Source: Abditibacteriota bacterium (GTDB lineage: Bacteria; Armatimonadota; UBA5829). Taken from it: a stretch of 5,566 nucleotides of DNA. A model generated the notes under the pieces. The model ran no database searches and was not told the DNA's origin. It saw nothing but the letters and a program-made list of their open reading frames with translations. The stretch covers positions 1-5,566 of the forward strand of contig JAGDAG010000251.1 of assembly GCA_017959625.1 (NCBI GenBank). Reading direction: 5' to 3'. Below are positions 1 through 4,798 of this stretch, one piece after another (the stretch's first letter is position 1; each line of letters opens with the position of its first letter). The position numbers and the translations under genes were made by a program.

Positions 1-185
1 GCTTTTGCGCCAATAAACTCTACGCTGTCAGGGATGGTGATCTCCCGGAGGGGGCTATACCAGCCAAAAGCATACTCGCCGATCTCGTTCACACCGTCGG
101 GAATGACGACCTCATTTTCTTTCCCGTTGTATTTCTTCAATATCACTCTGGTCTCTGTCTCAAACAGCTTGTCGTTATTTTTCAT
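1..185 (-). CDS. BspA-like leucine-rich-repeat protein, N-terminal fragment
   Basis: This gene reads leftwards from an ATG at 185-183 and leaves the window after 61 full codons, so only the N-terminus is seen. The visible protein starts MKNNDKLFETETRVILKKYN and then has two repeat units, around residues 26-40 (VVIPDGVNEIGEYAF) and 48-61 (EITIPDSVEFIGAK, with the next codon probably Ala). The spaced pattern V.IP..V..IG..AF is the hallmark of the BspA/LRR_5 family, whose members are often surface adhesins or secreted proteins of gut and oral bacteria. No signal peptide is visible: the first 20 residues are charged and lack a hydrophobic core, so this member may be cytoplasmic or exported another way. 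The start is supported by AGGAG six bases upstream. The gene is divergent from the operon beginning at 509. Family assignment is firm; function is unknown. Confidence 0.85.
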   Translation of the reverse strand, partial: MKNNDKLFETETRVILKKYNGKENEVVIPDGVNEIGEYAFGWYSPLREITIPDSVEFIGAK

Positions 186-191
186 ACTATT

Positions 192-196
192 CTCCT
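192..196 (-). promoter_or_regulatory. Ribosome binding site of the LRR gene
   Basis: On the minus strand this reads AGGAG, inside AAAAGGAGA, six bases before the ATG at 185. It fixes the start of the leucine-rich-repeat gene. Confidence 0.8.
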
Positions 197-243
197 TTTA
201 TACAGTCCTGACACTCGCAAAAGCGCAAGGCTTTGTTCCTTCA

Positions 244-256
244 CCGGCCGGGCCGG
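244..256. repeat. GC-only perfect palindrome
   Basis: CCGGCC and GGCCGG flank a single central G. On the minus strand it lies in the presumed 5' leader of the LRR gene, about 60-70 bases before its ATG, where it could fold or bind a regulator. No T-run follows on either strand, so it is not an intrinsic terminator. A chance GC-rich patch is possible. Confidence 0.4.
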
Positions 257-342
257 CAATTCCCATACTTCCCGCAAAAATCATACGACCACACAAATAC
301 GCAGCCTTCCGACTGCCTCTTTCCCGTTTGACCTCCATTTAT

Positions 343-351
343 ATTTTACCA
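343..351 (-). promoter_or_regulatory. Candidate extended -10 promoter for the LRR gene
   Basis: Read on the minus strand the sequence is TGGTAAAAT, an extended -10 pattern (TG, one base, then TAAAAT). No good -35 is seen 16-18 bases upstream; the hairpin at 371-387 overlaps that position. Transcription would begin near 335-338, giving the LRR gene a leader of about 150 bases. Alternative starts closer to the gene cannot be excluded. Confidence 0.35.
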
Positions 352-370
352 AAACGGCCGCCTCTGATAG

Positions 371-393
371 GTCGCCAAAAAGGCGACATTTTT
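371..393 (+). terminator. Terminator-like hairpin with T-run (orphan)
   Basis: Arms GTCGCC (371-376) and GGCGAC (382-387) enclose an A5 loop and are followed by ATTTTT. On the plus strand this is the shape of a short intrinsic terminator with a 6-bp stem. No plus-strand gene lies upstream within the window, so it may block antisense read-through towards the 509 operon, or act instead as a DNA operator at the -35 position of the minus-strand promoter candidate. On the minus strand no T-run follows the hairpin. Confidence 0.4.
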
Positions 394-427
394 CCGGCGG
401 GAAGATATACCCTCCCCAAAAAGCAAA

Positions 428-443
428 CGGCAGCTTCCTGCCG
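428..443. repeat. Short inverted repeat upstream of operon promoter
   Basis: CGGCAG (428-433) and CTGCCG (438-443) are perfect complements around a CTTC loop. The element sits about 30 bases upstream of the extended -10 at 472-480, just above the expected -35, a typical place for an activator or repressor site. No strong T-run follows directly, so terminator function is unlikely. Confidence 0.4.
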
Positions 444-471
444 CCCCGGTTTATCCGTTTTTGCAGAAATA

Positions 472-480
472 TGATATAAT
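472..480 (+). promoter_or_regulatory. Extended -10 promoter of the five-gene operon
   Basis: TGATATAAT is a full extended -10 box: TG, one base, then consensus TATAAT at 475-480. The -35 position (about 451-457) is poor, as is common for extended -10 promoters. Transcription would start near 486-488, about 20 bases before the GTG start at 509 and just ahead of the ribosome binding site at 497-503. This spacing is a strong argument for the 509 start rather than the in-frame TTG at 461. Confidence 0.65.
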
Positions 481-496
481 ATATACAGCAGACATC

Positions 497-503
497 AGGA
501 GAA
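497..503 (+). promoter_or_regulatory. Ribosome binding site selecting the GTG start at 509
   Basis: AGGAGAA ends five bases before GTG 509 (seven bases from AGGAG). The alternative TTG at 461 has no such site and would place the start upstream of the promoter. Confidence 0.75.
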
Positions 504-508
504 TAATC

Positions 509-949
509 GTGGGAGATCAATTCAGCATATTAGAGAAAAAACGCCGGGGTTGCCGGGGCTGCCTTATAACGGTATGGGTCGTCATTCTGGCTTTTATAGG
601 CTTTTCCATATACGTCACCCGCCTTCCCTTTTACAAGCCCTACGAAGAATGCAGCAAAAACTGCATAAACGCGCTGATACCCGCTCTCGGGAGGTATTAC
701 AGCCACAACAACCGTTATCCCGACAGCCTCGCCGAACTCCAAGGAGAATATCTGAAGGATAAAAACGCAGTTTACTGTCCCCTTCATAAAGATAAAAAGG
801 CCGGCTACATATATATAAAGCCGGACTCGCCGGAATACGGAGGGGTAGTGCTGAAGTGCAGGGAACACAGGATATTTGACAAAAAAACCGAACTCGCCTT
901 CACTCTTAAAGGCAAGATCAGGGCCAGGATCACGGAAAAGGAGCGTTAA
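509..949 (+). CDS. Membrane-anchored pseudopilin-like protein, function unknown
   Basis: A 146-residue protein starting at GTG 509. Residues 1-18 are basic and contain a CRGC pair (C15, C18); residues 19-36 form one hydrophobic membrane segment. The rest (about 45-146) is predicted to lie outside the membrane. It resembles the globular part of type II secretion/type IV pseudopilins of the short H-X9-DG/DUF1559-like style: a helix with C48 and C52, then RYYSHNNRYPDSLAEL (62-77), then YCPLHKDKKAGYIYIKP (89-105) with the typical CP followed by an aromatic strand, and a last cysteine at 117. Unlike true prepilins it has no GF(T/S)LIE processing site before the membrane segment, so it is probably a permanently anchored relative. 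The YPDSL and CP...GY.YI pattern is what I see; pilin ancestry is inferred. It opens the operon, four bases ahead of the hydrolase gene. Confidence 0.75.
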   Translation: MGDQFSILEKKRRGCRGCLITVWVVILAFIGFSIYVTRLPFYKPYEECSKNCINALIPALGRYYSHNNRYPDSLAELQGEYLKDKNAVYCPLHKDKKAGYIYIKPDSPEYGGVVLKCREHRIFDKKTELAFTLKGKIRARITEKER

Positions 950-953
950 TCCC

Positions 954-1622
954 ATGAAGATCACCTGCGCGGGGCATGCCTGCATCTTTATAGAAGCAGA
1001 AAAAAATATTGTCACCGACCCCTTCATCAGCGGAAACCCCCAATGCGGGCTGTCCCTTGACGGGCTGCCGAAAACAGACGTTATCCTTCTTACCCACGGA
1101 CACGGCGACCACCTGGGAGATACGGCAGAAATAGCAAAAAGAGACGGCAGCCTGGTGGTGGCTCCCGTAGAGCTTGCCGTTTGGCTGAACATAAAGGGCG
1201 TCAAGGCGCACCCCATGAATTTCGGCTCAATGGATCTGGGCTTCGGCCGCCTTTCCATGGTCACTGCGACCCATTCGTCCTCCGTCAGCGAAAACGGCAG
1301 CGCGGTAAACACCGGCAATGCGTGCGGATACGTTATAAGGACCGGAGGAAAAACCATATATTTTGCCGGCGACACCGGACTTTCGGCCGATATGGCCCTT
1401 CTTGCGGACGAAAAGCCCGACCTTGCTTTTCTGCCCGTGGGAGGAAACTACACAATGGACGCCGAAGACGCTGTCAGGGCCGCGCGCATGATAAAGCCCG
1501 CTTTGTGCGTCCCCATACATTACGATACTATGCCGGCAATAACTCTGAAGGAAAAAGAGCGCCTTCTTTTGCAGTCGGAGGGCTTCCGGTTCCTGAAGCC
1601 GGGAGAGGCGATAACGCTTTGA
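954..1622 (+). CDS. UPF0173 family metal-dependent hydrolase (metallo-beta-lactamase fold)
   Basis: A 222-residue protein, close to the usual 225-230 residues of the UPF0173 family (YtkL of Bacillus subtilis is a member). It is a soluble single-domain metallo-beta-lactamase-fold enzyme. The metal-binding motif HGHGDH is at residues 48-53 (H48, H50, D52, H53), with further expected ligands H107 (in ATHSS), D140 (in YFAGDTG) and H189 (in PIHYDTMP). Family signatures GHAC near the N-terminus, TDPFISGNP (21-29) and LPVGGNYTM (160-168) are all present, so it should be active. The natural substrate of the family is not established. ATG 954 is preferred because AAGGAG (938-943) precedes it and the family starts here; an in-frame extension to 876 would only read through the end of the upstream gene. 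Its stop overlaps the start of the Ppx/GppA gene. Confidence 0.93.
   Translation: MKITCAGHACIFIEAEKNIVTDPFISGNPQCGLSLDGLPKTDVILLTHGHGDHLGDTAEIAKRDGSLVVAPVELAVWLNIKGVKAHPMNFGSMDLGFGRLSMVTATHSSSVSENGSAVNTGNACGYVIRTGGKTIYFAGDTGLSADMALLADEKPDLAFLPVGGNYTMDAEDAVRAARMIKPALCVPIHYDTMPAITLKEKERLLLQSEGFRFLKPGEAITL
1601..1608 (+). promoter_or_regulatory. Ribosome binding site for the TTG-started Ppx/GppA gene
   Basis: GGGAGAGG lies within the end of the hydrolase gene, 10 bases before TTG 1619. It supports the non-ATG start; the first in-frame ATG (1676) would delete the IDLGSNS phosphate-binding motif. Confidence 0.55.
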
Positions 1623-2536
1623 AAAACCGGTTCGGTATCATAGACCTGGGTTCCAACTCCTGCAGGCTTTACATAATGGAACAGCAGGGTCCAAAACCGC
1701 TGCTCCTGAGAAAAGAAAGAAGAGTCGTCCGGCTTGGCGCAGGAAGCTTTTCCGAAAAAAAACTGACTCCTGCGGGAATGAAACGGGCGGCAGTCTGCCT
1801 TATGGAATTTGCCGGGATACTTAAAAGCGAAAAGATCACCCGCCTCAGGGCCTTTACCACGTCTGCGGTAAGGGACGCCTCCAACAAAAAGGAATTCGTG
1901 GATCTCGTAAAAGAAACCAGCGGGATCGACCTTGAGATCCTTTCCGGAGAAGAGGAAGCCCGCGCCGTTTATATGGGAATAAAGGCAAATCTGCCCCTTT
2001 CCGACAAAACAGACCTGTTTCTGGACATAGGAGGCGGCTCCGCGGAAGTCATTTGCGCAGACTGCCGGGACATAAGGTTCATCCGCAGCTTCCCCCTGGG
2101 GGCCGTCCGCCTTTACGAACGCATGCTCAACGATCCCGGCGAAGTCGGAGAAGACCTTTATGGCGAGCTTGTAGGATACGTTACGGCAGAAGCCGCCTTG
2201 CTGGGGGATTTTGTAAAAGAAAATCCCGTAAACACCTTTTACGGCACCTCCGGCACAGTGCTGAACCTCGGCGCCGCCACTGCGGCAAGGCTTGATAAAC
2301 CGTATCCCGAAACCTATACCGTCAAAGCCGAAGACCTGCGGGATACCATTGCGCTTTTAAGAAAAATGGATCTTAAGCAAAAAAAGAGCGTGCCCGGGCT
2401 TATGCCGGACAGGGCCGATATCATTATTGCAGGAGCGGCAGTCCTTGACGGGCTCATGGCCCTGGCTTCGGCCCGGGAAATAACCGTGACCTCCTTCAGC
2501 ATAAAGGACGGGATCGCGGCGGAGCTTATGCTATGA
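1619..2536 (+). CDS. Ppx/GppA family phosphatase (exopolyphosphatase-like), single domain
   Basis: A 305-residue member of the actin-like ASKHA superfamily that in relatives removes terminal phosphate from polyphosphate or from pppGpp. Conserved elements in order: phosphate-1 loop IDLGSNS (8-14), TSAVRDASN (81-89), SGEEEA (109-114) with the catalytic glutamate region, phosphate-2 loop DIGGGSAE (136-143), GTSGT (209-213), and PGLMPDRADIIIAGAAVL (259-276). All core motifs look intact. It consists of the N-terminal catalytic module only and lacks the C-terminal HD-like extension of the roughly 500-residue enterobacterial enzymes, like the short forms in many bacteria. Start is TTG 1619, overlapping the TGA of the previous gene by two bases; the stop overlaps the next ATG as ATGA. 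Whether polyphosphate or guanosine pentaphosphate is the substrate cannot be told from sequence. Confidence 0.92.
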   Translation: MKNRFGIIDLGSNSCRLYIMEQQGPKPLLLRKERRVVRLGAGSFSEKKLTPAGMKRAAVCLMEFAGILKSEKITRLRAFTTSAVRDASNKKEFVDLVKETSGIDLEILSGEEEARAVYMGIKANLPLSDKTDLFLDIGGGSAEVICADCRDIRFIRSFPLGAVRLYERMLNDPGEVGEDLYGELVGYVTAEAALLGDFVKENPVNTFYGTSGTVLNLGAATAARLDKPYPETYTVKAEDLRDTIALLRKMDLKQKKSVPGLMPDRADIIIAGAAVLDGLMALASAREITVTSFSIKDGIAAELML

Positions 2537-3435
2537 ACGAATATCTCGTATATACCGACCCCTTTGCCGAATATCTTCGTTCGGTAAAAAACAGGTCCGA
2601 AAACACCATCATCGCATACAAAAAAGATACGGAGGAATTCCTTTTCTTTATTGACGAAAAGCCTGCGGACAAAGCGGCTATAAGAAGCTGGATGGGAGCC
2701 ATGGCTAAAAAAGGCATCGGCAAAAATTCACTGGGAAGAAAAATATCTGCCCTCCGCACCTTTTTTGATTATCTGGTGGAGCGGGAAAAGATATCTTGCA
2801 ATCCCTTTGATTCCGTTACCGCCCCGAAAAAAGAAAGCAGGCTGCCCGGCTTCCTGAAAGAAAACATCATGGAAGAGCTCCTGTCGCTGCCGGATACCGA
2901 GACTCCCCTGGGCGCAAGAGACGCCGCCATACTTGAGTTGTTTTACTCTTCGGGGATGCGCATCGGAGAACTGACGTCCCTTGATACCGGGGATATAGAT
3001 CCGTCTTCGGACGAACTGAGGATCACAGGCAAAGGAAACAAAGAAAGGATAGTCCTGATAGGCTCCCACGCCCGCAAGGCGCTGGACCGCTACCTGTCGG
3101 TGCGCCACAGGCTCCAAAAGAACGAAAACGAAAAGGCTCTTTTTCTCGGGCATACGGGCAAAAGGCTCGTGGACACCAGCATAGAGCGCATGCTGAACAA
3201 ATACTCGCTTATGCTTTCCGAGATACAGCACATATCGCCCCACATGCTTCGGCACACCTTCGCCACGCATATGCTCAACAACGGCGCAGATATACGAAGC
3301 GTGCAGGAGCTCCTCGGCCACAAACGGCTGGAAACCACCCAGATATATACCCACGTTTCCATCCAGCACCTTAAGGATGAATACAAAAAGGCCCACCCCA
3401 GAGCGGAAAAAACGGACAGGAAAATGGAGAACTGA
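2533..3435 (+). CDS. xer: Tyrosine recombinase, XerC/XerD type
   Basis: A 300-residue site-specific recombinase, the same length as XerC and XerD (about 298). The N-terminal SAM-like DNA-binding domain covers roughly residues 7-92 (SENTIIAYKKDTEEF at 22-36, KISALRTFFDYL at 70-81). The catalytic domain has the complete set of residues: R143 (GMRIGEL), K167 (TGKGNKER), H237 and R240 (HMLRH), H263 (LGHKRL) and the nucleophile Y272 (TTQIYTH). Xer proteins resolve chromosome dimers at dif during cell division. Being embedded in an operon with no integrase-like neighbours, direct repeats or tRNA target supports a housekeeping role over a phage or integron integrase, but XerC cannot be told from XerD here, nor from a single-protein XerH/XerS-like system. 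ATG 2533 follows GGAG (2521-2524) and overlaps the upstream stop by four bases. Confidence 0.92.
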   Translation: MNEYLVYTDPFAEYLRSVKNRSENTIIAYKKDTEEFLFFIDEKPADKAAIRSWMGAMAKKGIGKNSLGRKISALRTFFDYLVEREKISCNPFDSVTAPKKESRLPGFLKENIMEELLSLPDTETPLGARDAAILELFYSSGMRIGELTSLDTGDIDPSSDELRITGKGNKERIVLIGSHARKALDRYLSVRHRLQKNENEKALFLGHTGKRLVDTSIERMLNKYSLMLSEIQHISPHMLRHTFATHMLNNGADIRSVQELLGHKRLETTQIYTHVSIQHLKDEYKKAHPRAEKTDRKMEN

Positions 3436-4736
3436 TGGCAGCGATCATTTCAAAAGTCAAGCCGGGTTCCATAGCCCGGGAGCTTTCACTTGCAAAGGGG
3501 GACGAGATCATATCCGTCAACGGCGCCCGCCTGAGGGATATCATAGATTATGAATACCTGACAGATGATGAAAACGTACTTCTTTTAGCCAGGACAAAAC
3601 GCGGGCTTGAAGAATTCGATATAGAAAAGGAGGCCGGCGAATCTCTCGGCATCGAATTTGAAAACGCTATCTTCGACCGCATAAAAACCTGCGGGGCAAA
3701 TTGTGTTTTCTGTTTTGAAAGGCAGCTTCCGGAAGGCCTCAGGCCATCGCTCAAAATGCGCGACGACGACTACAGGCTGTCATTTCTTTACGGCTGCTAC
3801 GTGACCCTGGGCAACCTGAAGCCGGAAGACACCGGACGTATCATATCGCAGAGGCTCTCGCCTCTGTACGTTTCCGTCCACGCTGCCGACCACGCTCTCA
3901 GAGAAAAGCTTCTCGGCAAAAAAGTGCCGGATATAATCTCGCAGCTTTCATATTTTATTGAGCACGGTATAACGTTCCATTGCCAGGCGGTGATATGCCC
4001 CGGCTTGAACGACGGCCCGCAGCTGGAAAAAACCATAAAAGACCTGGCCGGGCTGTATCCCGGAGCCGCCTCCCTGGCCCTTGTCCCGGTGGGCCTCACA
4101 AAGCACAGAAACGGGCTGCCCCAAATTACGCCGGTAGATAAAGCCAAGGCCGCCGAAATAATCGATACGGCCCGGGCGTACGGGGAAGGATTCAAAAAAA
4201 CACTGGGAACACGTTTTGTCTTTTGCGCCGACGAATTTTATATCAAGGCGGAAAAGCCGTTTCCCGAAACCGATTATTATGAGGATTACCTGCAGTACGA
4301 AAACGGCATAGGCCTCGTGCGGGATTTCCTGGATAACGCCCCCAAAGGCGTAAAAGCCCTGGACAGGCTCGAGCTTTCCGGAAAAAGGATCGCAATAATC
4401 ACGGGAAAATCCTTTGAGGCGATAATGAGAAAAACAGATCTCGGCAAAAACAAAAACAGCTTTGAGATAGTCCCCTGTGAAAACGTCCTTTTCGGAAAAA
4501 CCGTCACCGTAGCAGGCCTGCTGTCCGGCAAGGACATACAAAAAAACCTGCGGGGCTTCGATGCGGCGGTCATCCCGTCGGTATGCATATCCGACGAAGG
4601 CGTTTTTCTTGACGACCTTACCCCCGGGGAGCTGGAGCGAAGGACGGGGATCAGTATAATCATCTCAAAACCGTCTCTTTACGATATGGCCGCAAAAATC
4701 AAAAAATATCTGAAAAAAACAAAAGGCGGGGTATAG
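3435..4736 (+). CDS. PDZ / radical-SAM DUF512 protein, putative iron-sulfur oxidoreductase
   Basis: A 433-residue protein of the DUF512 family (cyanobacterial relatives are called FeS-containing oxidoreductases). Domains in order: a short PDZ-like segment at 1-35 (ISKVKPGSIARELSLAKGDE, ISVNG); a radical-SAM-like barrel with cysteines C86, C90 and C93 in CGANCVFC; the family block RDDDYRLSFLYG (109-120); LYVSVHA (144-150); CPGLNDG (188-194); LVPVGLTKHR (216-225); DEFYI (266-270); YENGIGL (288-294); and the C-terminal DUF512 region with VTVAGLLSG (357-365) and FLDDLTPGEL (391-400). The CX3CX2C spacing is that of the family and suits a 4Fe-4S cluster cleaving S-adenosylmethionine. The reaction is not known. 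The ATG overlaps the recombinase stop by one base (TGATG) and follows GGAG at 3426-3429, implying coupled translation. The protein seems full length. Confidence 0.92.
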   Translation: MAAIISKVKPGSIARELSLAKGDEIISVNGARLRDIIDYEYLTDDENVLLLARTKRGLEEFDIEKEAGESLGIEFENAIFDRIKTCGANCVFCFERQLPEGLRPSLKMRDDDYRLSFLYGCYVTLGNLKPEDTGRIISQRLSPLYVSVHAADHALREKLLGKKVPDIISQLSYFIEHGITFHCQAVICPGLNDGPQLEKTIKDLAGLYPGAASLALVPVGLTKHRNGLPQITPVDKAKAAEIIDTARAYGEGFKKTLGTRFVFCADEFYIKAEKPFPETDYYEDYLQYENGIGLVRDFLDNAPKGVKALDRLELSGKRIAIITGKSFEAIMRKTDLGKNKNSFEIVPCENVLFGKTVTVAGLLSGKDIQKNLRGFDAAVIPSVCISDEGVFLDDLTPGELERRTGISIIISKPSLYDMAAKIKKYLKKTKGGV

Positions 4737-4742
4737 ATTTTA

Positions 4743-4755
4743 TCCCGGCCCGGGA
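4743..4755. repeat. Small palindrome between operon end and isomerase gene
   Basis: TCCCG and CGGGA flank a GCC loop. No T-run follows on either strand, so it is a poor terminator for the operon. It lies directly upstream of the TATAAT box at 4757-4762, inside the -35/-10 spacer, a position typical for an operator. Confidence 0.4.
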
Positions 4756-4756
4756 G

Positions 4757-4762
4757 TATAAT
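4757..4762 (+). promoter_or_regulatory. Candidate -10 box of the isomerase gene
   Basis: Exact TATAAT. The -35 position 17 bases upstream (4734-4739, TAGATT) matches the consensus only partly and overlaps the stop codon of the DUF512 gene. Transcription would start near 4769, giving a leader of about 30 bases to ATG 4799. Read-through from the upstream operon remains possible. Confidence 0.5.
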
Positions 4763-4784
4763 TAAAGTAATTGAATATTTAAAC

Positions 4785-4789
4785 AGGAG
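4785..4789 (+). promoter_or_regulatory. Ribosome binding site of the isomerase gene
   Basis: AGGAG with nine bases to ATG 4799; the start agrees with the family N-terminus LGIQLYTVR. Confidence 0.75.
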
Positions 4790-4798
4790 ATTTATTCT

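Larger units (their letters stand above)
186..471. other. Divergent intergenic region, no convincing gene
   Basis: This stretch of nearly 300 bases separates the leftward LRR gene from the rightward operon. It contains three inverted repeats (244-256, 371-387 and 428-443), a possible minus-strand extended -10 element (343-351), and a weak 46-codon minus-strand open frame (198-338) with no ribosome binding site. The base composition alternates between GC-rich palindromic patches and AT-rich promoter-like patches, as expected for a back-to-back regulatory region. I see no protein gene, tRNA or known riboswitch that I can name here. Confidence 0.6.

Noticed and set aside
34..474. Plus-strand open frame of 146 codons
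   Set aside because: It is antisense to the LRR gene, crosses the hairpin and promoter region, has no ribosome binding site and shows no recognisable protein pattern.
461..508. Upstream TTG start for the pseudopilin-like gene
   Set aside because: It would include the extended -10 box and lacks a ribosome binding site; GTG 509 has a well-placed AGGAG.
876..953. N-terminal extension of the UPF0173 hydrolase
   Set aside because: The extension overlaps the preceding gene in another frame and does not match the family start; ATG 954 has AAGGAG upstream.
530..1375. Minus-strand open frame of 281 codons
   Set aside because: It lies opposite the pseudopilin-like and UPF0173 genes, whose motifs are clear; no initiation signals of its own.
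1181..1618. Long upstream extension of the Ppx/GppA frame
   Set aside because: These codons run inside the hydrolase gene in a different frame and give a basic, low-complexity sequence; the family begins at TTG 1619.
2728..3396. Minus-strand open frame of 222 codons
   Set aside because: Complement of the Xer recombinase, whose full catalytic set is preserved; judged a shadow.
4743..4770. Intrinsic terminator after the DUF512 gene
   Set aside because: The stem is only 5 bp and is followed by AGTATAATTAAAG rather than a T-run.
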